Assembly (NCBI GenBank): GCA_003427395.1
Contig: BFEA01000046.1
Span: 1,652,214-1,680,714, forward strand
DNA from: Chara braunii
Taxonomy: Eukaryota > Streptophyta > Charophyceae > Charales > Characeae
DNA: 28,501 nucleotides
Direction of reading: 5' to 3'
The position numbers were made by a program, and so were the translations under genes. The notes beneath the pieces are model-generated. The model ran no database searches. It had not been told where the DNA came from and saw only the letters and a list, made by a program, of their open reading frames with translations. This document shows positions 20,463-28,501 of this stretch, piece by piece (the first letter of the stretch is position 1; every line of letters begins with the position of its first letter).

Positions 20463-21140
20463 ATGAAGTTTAAGATCCCTTGGACGTATGCGGAGAAGAG
20501 GGAAGAGAGCTCCTATCTATCTGTATGCGCAATTGATTCCGTATTGGGACCGCGTCTTTATGGCGAGTTCGTGCCTAGGGGGAGATGCAGCAAGTTTAGT
20601 TATTTCATTAGTGAAAGAGGCAAGGTGCATCTCGATGGTGCGGTAGCGAACTAGGATAGAGGACTTCTTCAAAGCGTTGAAAGACCGGTTCAAAGATAAA
20701 AACTTAGCTCCCCGAACAGAGTCCCTTATCCTTAACATTGGTGACCGTAAATGGAAGAGTGCGTCGGCACTGAAGGCCATCATGGACGAGTTGCTGCAAT
20801 ATTCGGATCATGGATTAACCCTCGCTCAAATTCTTAAGAACTTTGCTAGAGCGCTGCTAGACCCCGTCAAGACCCAGTTATATCCCCATAGCAAAAAGGA
20901 AGGGATGACTCACAAAGAGTTTAGTAAGATAGCTGTGGACCATGCTGGTTTCCTCCTAGAGGCAAATTACTGTCATCATTGGAAGGACTTGCAGGCCAGC
21001 AAGAAATGGAAAAATAGGATCATGTGCGACAATATCGAGGGGAAGGATAATTTGTTGGTCACCTTCTAGGAAGCAGGTTTAGAGTCGTTGCCATATGACC
21101 ATATAGATTATGGTATGGATGAGGTTAACAACAACCATGT
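20463..21140 (+). pseudogene. Gag capsid region, element C
   Basis: A frame change near 20650 joins two pieces. The main part (20650-21069) reads FFKALKDRFKDKNLAPRTES, then KWKSASALKAIMDELLQYSD and DPVKTQLYPHSKKEGMTHKE. This helical pattern matches retrotransposon gag capsid domains (RF-D-R..A...L..R+...A..LK..FDELL). A TAG at 21067 interrupts it before the nucleocapsid. Confidence 0.7.
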
Positions 21141-21580
21141 AGCCTGAGGAAGGGACTATGCGGCTATTCGAGCCCGTGGGGGAGGGCGACAAGGTAGAGG
21201 CAAGGTAGAGGAGGCCGAGGCTGAGGACGAGGTGGAGGTTGAGGACCCGCTGCCTAGAGGGGTGGTGGCGAAGGTAGCTACTACGCGGGAGGTAAGTGTT
21301 ATAGTCCCTCACAAGGTGGTAGAGGTTCTCCCTTCATAGGGGGTAGAGGTAGATGTAGGAATTGGCGGCCATACCCAGAGCACCCAAAAATAGCTGAAGG
21401 CAAACCTTGGTTGGAGATGGGTAGAGAAGAAAAGGTATGAGATGATTGTCGCAAGGCCGGGCAATGTTTCAAGTGTGGTGACCCCGACCACATTGTTCCT
21501 TTTTGTACCGAACATCGGTACCCAAAAGGGAACAATCAGTCGAGGTTGCAGTCGCCTCTACGGGGACTTAAGACTTAAAC
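21141..21580 (+). pseudogene. Nucleocapsid with RG-rich stretch and CCHC knuckle, element C
   Basis: Gly/Arg-rich coding remnants (GRGSPFIGGRGRCRNWRPYP near 21320) precede one zinc knuckle at 21465-21506 (C-x2-C-x4-H-x4-C; CFKCGDPDHIVPFC). A stop lies between the two (TGA at 21438-21440). Typical RNA-binding nucleocapsid layout. Confidence 0.75.
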
Positions 21581-21688
21581 ATGCAGATTGAAGCGCGCGC
21601 TGAGCAGGTACCCTCATATCCGAAGATTCCATTGGCATAGATTGTTGTAGGTCCCTACCTAACTAGTTGTCCAGAGGTTGCTTGTGCT

Positions 21689-22195
21689 ATGACCTCTTTA
21701 GGTGGTTCCCTTGCAAGCGCTGGTGATGAACTGATCACTCGTCGGCACACTTGGGCCAAAATGAAGAAGAAGTTGAAGGGGCAGCTAATAATAGCAGATG
21801 TAGAAGTTAGTAGGGAAAAGAAAGGCATGCTAGTAGACAGTGGGTCGACACGCATTTATATTAGCAGAAAAGGGTTGCAAAAGATGCACCTGGGAATGAA
21901 GGTGAAGAAGCTTGATGAGCCGGTCATTAGTAAATTGGTCGATAATAGAGAGATGGTAGTGAGCGAGTATGTTGAAGGGATTAAGCCGTACTTCTGGTTG
22001 GAGGTAGGGGGAAAGGTGGAGAAAGTTTTGCACTCCCTGACACTCTAGTGGAGGATAACCTTCCTTTTGACATGATTCTGGGAATTGATTGGGGCAACGC
22101 CGCGTATGCTGATGTTAAGATGGGCGAGCACGAGTGTTGGCGGCCAATCCCAAAGGTGGGAAGAAGAAGTTGCGTTTGTTTCATGCATCCGACGT
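21689..22195 (+). pseudogene. Aspartic protease, element C
   Basis: The retropepsin active site LVDSGSTRIYIS (Asp at 21836-21838) is intact in sequence. After a TAG at 22046 the strand encodes the C-terminal strand FDMILGIDWG (about 22066-22095). This matches the clan AA 'DVILGMDWL' ending. The domain is complete but split by a frame change. Confidence 0.75.
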
Positions 22196-22353
22196 AGAGA
22201 GTAGCTTGTCCCTTTGTTGTATGAGTGCCCCTGCGTTCGCCAGATATGTGGTCAAGGGTGTTTGTTGCCTATGTGAGACCGGTTAGTGAAGGGAAAAAGG
22301 AAGAAGTGGCCATACCACCCGAAGTGCAAAGTCTGTGAGACGAGCTCGCTGAT

Positions 22354-23160
22354 GTGGGAGAGGCCCGGAGTGGTGTAGTGGAGAGGGAGACCAAGCACAT
22401 GATAAACATAGAACTTGGTAGCCGGATTATTATGGGCCCCATCTATCGTATGTCTCCTAAGGAGCTCGATGAGTTACGCCAAGAATTAGACGAGTTAATA
22501 GAGAAAGGGTGGATTAAGCCAAGTTCCTTACCATATGGTGCACTGGTCTTATTCGTGTCGGAGAAAGAAGGCGATCTACGTATGTGTATAGAATATAGGG
22601 GACTTAATGCGACAACCATAAAGAATGTCGAGCCATTACCTTGGATAGACCATCTCCTGGATAAAGTGCAGGGTTGCAAGTTTTTCTCGAAGATAGGACT
22701 CGATATCGCCACTATGAGTTTGTGGTCATGCCGTTTGGGTTGACGAACGCCCGTGCTACTTTTCAGCGTTGTATGAATGATTTCTTCCATGATTGGTTCG
22801 ATAAATTGTCGCTGTGTATTTGAATGATATTTCGATTTTCAGTAAATCGTTAGAAAAACACCAACATCACTTATGTTTAGTGCTAAGTTAGTTGCGCGAC
22901 GCACAATTTAAGTTGAACCCGAAAAAGTGTGAGTGGGCTAAGCGCTAGGTGTTATATTTGGGACATGTGTTGGATGGAGATGGAATTAAATCGGAAGGCG
23001 CTAAGGTAGCATCAATTAGAGATTGGCCGACACCACGTATGTTGACGGAACTACGGTCGTTCTTTGGAATGGCCAACTATTATCGCAAGTTCGTGAGGAA
23101 CTTTACTGTAATGGCTGCTCCATAGTGTAGGCTGTTGAGGAAAGAGACAGTTTGGAAATG
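22354..23160 (+). pseudogene. Reverse transcriptase, element C (deleted and mutated)
   Basis: Begins with PIYRMSPKELDELRQELDEL and KGWIKPSSLPYGALVLFVSE, then LRMCIEYRGLNATTIKN and [20 protein letters not shown]. At KIGL the first catalytic Asp is replaced (KIDL to KIGL). About 22 residues of the SGYHQI region are deleted, and homology resumes in another frame at [17 protein letters not shown]. The YLDD box reads YLND (22817-22828), losing a second catalytic Asp. The connection continues with LYLGHVLDGDGIKSEGAKVA and FFGMANYYRKFVRNF up to about 23120. Stops and frameshifts throughout. Confidence 0.88.
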
Positions 23161-23223
23161 GGACAAAAAGATTGTACCTCAGGCTTTAAGCGTTTGTAGA
23201 AGTGCTTAATAGAGTACCTGGGT

Positions 23224-23739
23224 TTGAAGATTGCTGAATTGTCCTTACCGTTTATAGCGACCGCCGACGCTAGTCAATACGTAATAGGTGCTGTACTCCA
23301 GCAGAATGATGGCAATGGGTATAGACATGTCAAAATTATGTCCTGTAGACTACCTAGTGAAAAGTTTGCGGGTTCTACGTACGAAAAAGAGTTGTTTGCT
23401 CTTAGAGCAGCCTTGAATCATTTGCGACACTACCTCTTAGGACGACATTTCAAAGTTTATTTCGATCATGAGACACTTCGCTGGCTAAAGATCCAAACCC
23501 GGATTACATCTAAGTTGACAAGGTGGGTTGGGGAGATCGATCCGTTTGACTTTGAACTTAAGCCAGTCAAGGGAAAATATAATGTCGTTGCTGATGCGCT
23601 AAGTAGGCGAGCGGACTTCTTCGGTGCCATTGTAACGTACTTGGATGCAGGCGCTGAGATGAAGGAGAAGATTAGATCCGGTTACACTAGTGATCCAGTC
23701 TATAGTCAACTGATGCACCACACAAGTCCCGGATTATAG
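23224..23739 (+). pseudogene. RNase H, element C
   Basis: Longest clean frame of this element (171 codons). Acidic motifs are all visible: Asp in FIATADASQYVIGAV, Glu in YEKELFALRAA, Asp in VYFDHETLRWL and the terminal NVVADALSRR. It ends 45 residues later at a TAG at 23737-23739, where a minus-strand LTR begins. Integrase should follow but does not. Confidence 0.88.
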
Positions 23740-23741
23740 AG

Positions 23742-24495
23742 TGACCGAATGACGACTCTTTGAGAAAACGGACTTGCATGATAGGCTGTCTATGCAATCA
23801 GACTCGCTTTCTTCTTCAACTCGCGTGCATGCAAACCGATGGAGAGACAAACTGGCGCCAATGCGCCCACTCAAAGCTCAGAGATATGGTAACTGAAAAC
23901 ACAATTTAGATGCAAACTCGCTTTCAGAGGCTATGGCGCCCAAGCGCCTTAACAGCTCACCGTTGACACTGTGTCCAACATCACTGTTCGCACACACTCA
24001 ACTCTGGATCACCGTGAATATCGCTCTCCCACACACACTTTCGCTATACATGAACACACGCACACACTGAACTCAACTTCTAAGCTGCAGTGGCTATGAT
24101 CGCTCTACTACTACTGGCTATAAGGGCGAGCTATCTTCCTTCAACCCACTTCGACCTCGGGCGTCTGCAGACCACCTTGCACAAGACGCACTGGCAGCGC
24201 TTCCGCATGGCTTGCAGCTGAATGAATGAACTTCTGTACGCTGCCTCTTGATTTATACTTTTGTTGGCCGACGGGCTGCCCCTTTCTGCCAGGCCCTTGG
24301 TGCACACAGTCCCACACGGTACTTGTTGGACTGGACAAGGGTGACTGAGACCGGTACCGCTGGTTGAACGAGACTGTATTGCCGACTCATTGGGATTGTA
24401 CTGCCGACTTAGCGCAGTTGGACCTACGACTTGCCTACAGACGTCTAGCCTAGCAGTTTCGACCTCTACGCAGCTGTAACCCCTAGTTGACAAAT
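23742..24495 (-). mobile_element. 3' LTR of minus-strand element D
   Basis: On the minus strand this region follows an integrase remnant, has a TATA box (TATAAAT at 24251-24257) and ends ATTCGGTCA at 23742, giving a CA terminus that abuts the RNase H of element C. The beginning (TG) is not certain; TGTCAACTAGGGG at about 24492 is one candidate. A partial direct repeat containing GGCGCC/GGCGCCC cores occurs at about 23830 and 23912. Confidence 0.55.
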
Positions 24496-24756
24496 CTACA
24501 AACTGAACCCTTACAACTACAGGGACCTACGACAAACGACAAGCACTACTAAAACACAGGTTGCGGGCTCAAAACGCAAAGGGGTCTACTCGATACTGTA
24601 CACGGGTGCAAGTAAGGTCTAGGGATCGAACCCTGGGCTCTGCATCTGCTTCTGCAAAGGTGAAAACCGTTTCACTCCGCTGGCCTAAATTCGAGGTCCC
24701 CCAAGAATACTTCGGTCTAAGTCAGGACCTTTACCCTTTTTATCTCTCTCATAGGC
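24496..24756 (-). other. Sequence between integrase and LTR, with tRNA-like block
   Basis: No polypurine tract is obvious. On the minus strand a block at about 24620-24695 looks like part of a tRNA gene: TAGGCCAGCGG resembles an A box and CAGGGTTCGATCCCTAG is an excellent T-arm/B box. The middle contains CTTTGCA as in plant tRNA-Ala, but the anticodon arm does not fold cleanly. It could be a tRNA-derived SINE fragment or a tRNA pseudogene. Confidence 0.4.
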
Positions 24757-25733
24757 TCAAACTATATTGGGAGCTGTCTCTAGAAGTTTTGCTCTGGTTA
24801 ACCAGCTGTCATCTTCAGGTTCTTGATAAGAGAATTTGACTTTGTATGGTTTCTGTGGACGACCTCTACCTCCTGTTCGGAAGACATCCTCACCTACTAT
24901 ACCATCAATGTCATATTTTCCATCCATATCCGGAGGAATCATGGACCTTCGTGATGGAAACTGTTGACTCGTAGTACAAGGTAACAACTTTGATGCATGG
25001 AAAATTGGGTAGGTGTGGAGGTGTGTTGGAATCTCTATTGTGTAGGATGGTGCATCCTCTCCGCCCTCGACTTCTAGAACTGTCCACGGTCCTCTATAAG
25101 CAGGTAGCAGTTTCTGCGAGATGTTCTCCTCAGGAGCGAACTCTTTTGACTTGACCCGGACTAAGTCGCCGAGTTGGAACTGTGAAGGGCGACGGTGTTT
25201 GTTGGCTTGTTCTATCATCATGTGCTGGGCCTTCATCAGGTTCTCAACTACTGTAGCAATTCCTTTCTGGTGTTGTATCGCAAATTCGCTGGTACCGGGC
25301 GGTAGCAGTTGAATCTGATCCCGGTTAAGTCCTTCAAATGGTCTGCGTGGTTTGAAAGACTTACGTAGCTTGTTGGGAGTGCGACAAGTGGCTAAGTGCA
25401 CGCTATTGTTGAAAGCACTGGCTACCTTTGGGAGCATGTCATCCCAGTTAAGTTGGTCGCCCCTAATGTACATTCTCAAAATTTGCTGCAGGACTTTGTT
25501 CATCTGCTTAGTCTGACCGTTAGTCTCTGGATGACGGCTAGATGACATTAACAACTTAGATCCGTAGACTTTCATTAATTCCTGCCAGTTTTGACTAATG
25601 AACCGGGTGTCCTTGTCACTAATTATAGACAACGGTAGCCCAAGTTTCACTGACCCAATCGTCGAAAAACTTTTGTATTACTAATTCTGGTGTGCCTCAG
25701 AGGGCAAAGGAACAAAAATGGCATACTTGTGAT
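24757..25733 (-). pseudogene. Chromovirus-type integrase, C-terminal two thirds, element D
   Basis: Reads right to left. A first fragment (KYAIFVPLPSEAHQN, about 25681-25730) and, after a frameshift, a 297-codon frame from 25650. Core motif LPLSIISDKDTRFISQNWQE keeps the second catalytic Asp. The Glu position is Lys (ETNGQTKQMN, normally GQTERVN). The C-terminal domain includes LGDLVRVKSKEFAPEENISQ and LLPAYRGPWTVLEVEGGED. A chromodomain-like tail (about residues 245-290) ends PEDDSWLTRAKLLETAPNIV. The zinc-binding domain and the rest of pol are missing upstream. Confidence 0.88.
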
Positions 25734-25856
25734 GACCCATCCAAACATGGACTGAAACACACAGCTGATTTATGAGTTTTGCCCATAGATTGAATGCCTT
25801 GCTGAGTTTCCCGCCTGCTACGAAGTCTGCGTGTGCACGCTTGCTGGGCTGCATGT

Positions 25857-25934
25857 TTGTCTGAGTGCTGGTTGGCTTGAGTGTGTGTGTGGTCGTGCTT
25901 GTCTGAGTGCTGGTTGGCTTGAGTGTGTGTGTGG
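25857..25934. repeat. 42-bp tandem duplication
   Basis: Two copies of a 36-base segment starting TTGTCTGAGTGCTGGTTGGC (25857 and 25899), separated by six bases. It lies just upstream (minus sense) of the recognisable integrase and disrupts what should be its N-terminal part. Confidence 0.9.
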
Positions 25935-27004
25935 CCCGCAAGGGCACTTGCTCGTTCATTGGGCCCTCCGGTCCGGTGCTTACCTGTGGTCGTGACATTG
26001 AGGGATTGCAGCAGGAAAAACACTCAAGTAGTGGGTAGGCCGGTACCGCACCCTGAAGGGGTAGGTGTGCGGGTACTGGAGGCTGAGTAGAAGAAGACAA
26101 AAGTGGCATTTTTAGAGGCCTAATAGTTGTAGGTTAGGTCTAGGTGAATACCAGTCTAACCAGTCTGGGTCTAGGGCTTGTACGGGCAATATCAGAGTCT
26201 GCAATGATGTTTCCCTCCGAAAGGGAGGAGGTACTGGTTGCTTGGAAGGCTGAGCGGCCTGGAAGTCACCGCCCAAAGAGGCAAGCAGGCCGCTATATCT
26301 CCCAGTCGGGCGAAGAGCCCGGCCTCTTTTTCGTTGTGCAAGTTTGGGGACACACTGGTGGAGCGCTGGCTGGAGCAGCGCCGCTAGGGAGGAAGGAGAA
26401 GGACATGAGGGAGGAAGAAAGAAGGAAAGGGGAGGAGCGCCAGGGGTACTTACCTGGCTATGGTGGCAGCCATCTTCATCACCTTGGTGGGCACTGCAGC
26501 AGGAAGTCCCCAACTGGGGAGAGCCACACCAAGAAGCTTCGAGGCAGGGTCAGGCATGGCGGCCTGAGCTAGAGCAGCCATAGCTGCTTTGGGTTGTCCT
26601 TTGGGCATCTGGGCAAGGCCTAGTAGTTCGTCATAGCCTCGGCCTATGAGAGTGAAGAGTGGGGGAGGCGGCCATGGCTATGGTGGACCTCAAGTGACAC
26701 CTGCGGTAGAAGAGGAACTCAGACATTGATTCTGGATCAGCCATTCAACATTGTATTATTATTTCTTGTATGAATAGGAGAAGGGGAAGACAAGGAGGAG
26801 GAGATTGTTTGAAGAAGAAGAAGAGCCTTATCATTTGTCTATACTGGTGTACATCATCTTCTTCCTCTTTCTTGCTTCTTCTTCTTCTTCTTCTTCTTCT
26901 TCTAATCCTCTCTCTCCTCTCAAGTTCATTCATTTCTTTTTGCAAGTGGATGACATTGTACTTTCTGATGGATGTGTATCTCAAAATTGGCCAGGATCAT
27001 AACA
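25935..27004 (+). mobile_element. LTR-like region ending at primer site (element E)
   Basis: Sequence upstream of a plus-strand primer site at 27006. It ends ATCATAACA, giving a CA terminus one base before the site. A possible TATA (CTATATCT near 26293) and the motif GGTACTTACCTG (26446-26457) share their order with the region around 28002-28220. A (CTT)n run lies at 26875-26903. The start of the LTR is not defined. Open frames on both strands show no known domain. Confidence 0.4.
26875..26903. repeat. (CTT)n microsatellite
   Basis: About ten CTT units inside a pyrimidine-rich stretch (26850-26930), downstream of a short GAA-rich stretch at 26812-26824. Confidence 0.95.
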
Positions 27005-27005
27005 T

Positions 27006-27017
27006 TGGTATCGGAGC
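27006..27017 (+). promoter_or_regulatory. Primer binding site of element E
   Basis: TGGTATCGGAGC, the same variant of the initiator-Met tRNA site as in element A. It is preceded by a CA terminus and one spacer base. No gag is found downstream in the remaining 1.5 kb. Confidence 0.65.
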
Positions 27018-27567
27018 GGATTCTACTTGCTGGCGAGAGTTGACTTTGCTGCCCTAACCCTAGCCTAAGTGTTTGAGGGCACCGGTTAGGGTTGGTTTGT
27101 AAAGAAGAGGGGCAGCATGGTTGAGGGAAGCTGCCCCCACGTGGTTAGGTCACGGGGGGTCGACGTTGAACCTAACCAGGTTGCTTGAGAGTGAGATTAG
27201 GGTGGGGAGACATTTCGAGGAGACTTCGTGCGGGTTTGAGAGAGGCGACAGTGAGAGGCACTCGCACCTGGAATCTGATCCAAGGGAGACACTTGGCAAC
27301 TTAAGGGCTCCCCTCAAGTAGGCGAGCTTGAGGGTTAGCGACCACTCAGCATCTATGGACTGCAAGTTGCTACTTTGTTCTTCAACATCGACGGGGGATC
27401 CGGCGTTGCACTTTGGTGTTGGAGTCAGACCCTCCTAGGAGACAGGACACTAGTGTAGGGCTAGCTTTAGAGGGGTCAGGAGGATCACGTGTTACATGCT
27501 GCGCCTGCAACAGGCTGCACGGGCCATTTTCAGGACCATGTCATTTTCAGCCTAAAAGCCTGAAAAA
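27018..27567 (+). other. Non-coding leader-like sequence of element E
   Basis: Contains an inverted pair CCCTAACC/GGTTAGGG (about 27051-27091) that resembles two plant telomere units but does not continue as a telomeric array. No coding region or other repeat is recognised. Confidence 0.4.
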
Positions 27568-27850
27568 GAAGGCTTACAGGCCCCGTGTCAGTTTGAGCCT
27601 GAAAGCCTGAAAACCAGGGCCTACAGGCCGCGCGTCTGTTTTGAGCCTGACAGCTTGAAACCAGGGCCTACAGGCCCCGTGTCTGTTTCAGCCTGACAGC
27701 CTGAAAACCAGGGCCTACATGCCCCGTGACTGTTTTAGCCTGACAGCCTGAAAACCAGGGCCTACATGCCCCGTGACTGTTTCAGCCTGACAGCCCGAAA
27801 ACCAGGGCCTACAAGCCTGACAGCCTGACAGCCTGAAAACAAGGGCCTAT
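27568..27850. repeat. 47-bp tandem satellite, about seven units
   Basis: Units start at 27568, 27615, 27662, 27709, 27756, 27803 and 27840: exact 47-base spacing except for a 10-base shortening before the last. The unit contains CAGGGCCTACAGGCCCCGTG, whose GGGCCT/AGGCCC arms can pair, and then AGCCTGACAGCCTGAAAAC. The last full unit carries an extra AGCCTGACAGCCTGACAGCC run. Confidence 0.95.
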
Positions 27851-27855
27851 AGGCC

Positions 27856-27949
27856 CTCAGGCTTTAGCCAGAAGCTACTTGGAAACTTCTCGGAAGCTTC
27901 CTCAGACTTTAGCCAGAAGCTACCTGGAAACTTCCGGAAGTTTCCTCAG
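27856..27949. repeat. 45-bp tandem duplication
   Basis: Two units starting CTCAGGCTTTAGCCAGAAGC (27856) and CTCAGACTTTAGCCAGAAGC (27901). A third partial CTCAGG follows at 27945. They directly follow the 47-bp satellite. Confidence 0.9.
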
Positions 27950-27990
27950 GGTCTAGCACGTTTGGGCATTAGCAAAGGCAGCCTCCTGGA

Positions 27991-28018
27991 CGGGCCAGCA
28001 TTATATAAGACTGGCCCG
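27991..28018 (+). promoter_or_regulatory. TATA box within an 8-bp inverted repeat
   Basis: CGGGCCAG (27991-27998) and CTGGCCCG (28011-28018) are perfect complements around a 12-base loop that contains TATATAA (28002-28008). Upstream are two families of tandem repeats, as in the U3 of many LTRs. It is likely the core promoter of an LTR whose primer site would lie just beyond the right edge. Confidence 0.55.
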
Positions 28019-28501
28019 CCCTACAGGCAGGCAGGTAGCTCATAGGGAGGATTCGGCTGCAGCACTCTGGAGGGAGCGCTGAAGGAGTAGTAGTAGCGTT
28101 AGCCTTAGTCTTCAGCACTGGGCACAGTAGGTAGCTGTAGGCTCCAGCGCTGGGCGCCATAGCTAGGATAGTACTAGAGAGAGAGAGAGATTGGGCGGAG
28201 GCCAGAGGTACTTACCTGCATCGCCGTTGCTCCAACTTCGTCTTCAAGGTACATGCAGCACAACACGAACTTCACAGGTTAGTACCTGGCTCGTGACAGA
28301 GAGAGAGAAAGTTCTCCTTCTTCCTCTTCTCAGTCCACCATCTCCCTCTCACCCTCTCATCATTTGACTTCACTGCATCAGCAGTGCATCAGCAGACTAC
28401 GAGAGAAGAGAGAGAGAGCTTGGTGACATTGGATCCAGACTCGACTTTCGGACTTCAGACATTGCAACGAGGGATTATTTGGGACTCGTGACAAAGACTT
28501 G
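28019..28501 (+). other. Putative transcribed part of a right-edge LTR
   Basis: Follows the TATA box. Includes GGTACTTACCTG at 28207-28218 (also at 26446-26457), two GA-rich runs and CTGCATCAGCAGTGCATCAGCAG (28374-28396), a short tandem of TGCATCAGCAG. No protein-coding region is recognised before the window ends. Confidence 0.35.

Larger units (their letters stand above)
18629..23741 (+). mobile_element. Ty3/gypsy LTR retrotransposon (element C), 3' part missing
   Basis: Order: primer site, 0.8 kb leader, coiled-coil gag extension, capsid, CCHC knuckle, protease, RT, RNase H. This is the Ty3/gypsy (chromovirus-like) gene order. Homology stops at 23741, where a minus-strand LTR begins. The integrase and 3' LTR of this element are not seen. 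Many frameshifts and stops, a deletion in RT and mutated RT active-site residues show an old, dead copy. Confidence 0.8.

Noticed and set aside
26112-26572. Overlapping 133- and 142-codon frames on opposite strands
   Set aside because: No motif, biased composition, and position within an LTR-like region; most likely chance open frames.
27574-27860. CRISPR-like array at the 47-bp repeats
   Set aside because: Units are contiguous, with no unique spacers, and the context is eukaryotic. It is a plain tandem satellite.

Overview
The window looks like repeat-rich nuclear DNA of a green-lineage (streptophyte) eukaryote. The strongest host signal is an exon on the + strand near 16.0-16.3 kb. It encodes the N-terminal half of plastid ribosomal protein L6, with a pre-sequence upstream and a clean splice donor at its end. 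Long CT/GA/GT microsatellites, very long introns full of transposons and LTR elements with an initiator-Met primer site would suit a charophyte alga such as Chara. That species guess is inference, not proof. No bacterial features, CRISPR arrays, rRNA or intact tRNA genes were seen.

Layout. About 0-7.5 kb holds one decayed Ty3/gypsy LTR retrotransposon read on the - strand. Its gag-protease-RT(5' part) block (2800-5943) is inverted in place relative to its RT(3' part)-RNase H-integrase block (2799-152). A minus-strand primer binding site at 5975-5986 lies just outside the inverted block, which is where an in-place inversion predicts it. A CT microsatellite follows, then a 5'-truncated LINE (about 7.9-9.67 kb, + strand) with a zinc-finger C-terminus and poly-A tail. 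A GC-rich stretch (about 9.9-10.24 kb) precedes a short Ala/Ser-rich ATG-initiated segment that could be exon 1 of the L6 gene. Its donor phase matches an acceptor 5.7 kb downstream.

The putative intron (10.33-16.0 kb) is a mosaic of microsatellites, a 105-base N gap, two copies of a hairpin MITE-like family, two other foldback structures, a 192-bp tandem duplication, a dense cluster of the 9-mer CTCTTGAAA in both orientations, a small RING-like Cys/His ORF and a possible SINE. After the L6 exon, a pyrimidine-rich intron begins. The remaining L6 exons are not in the window.

From 18.6 kb a second Ty3/gypsy element (+ strand) runs from its primer site through a coiled-coil-extended gag, CCHC knuckle, protease, RT and RNase H to 23.74 kb. 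It is heavily frameshifted and has lost RT catalytic Asp residues. There it meets head-on an LTR and integrase-chromodomain remnant of a minus-strand chromovirus-like element (23.74-25.73 kb). From about 26.1 kb to the end are LTR-like promoter regions on the + strand: a primer site at 27006, a 47-bp satellite of seven units, and a TATA box in the loop of an 8-bp hairpin. No element in the window looks autonomous. The only likely functional gene is the plastid L6 gene.
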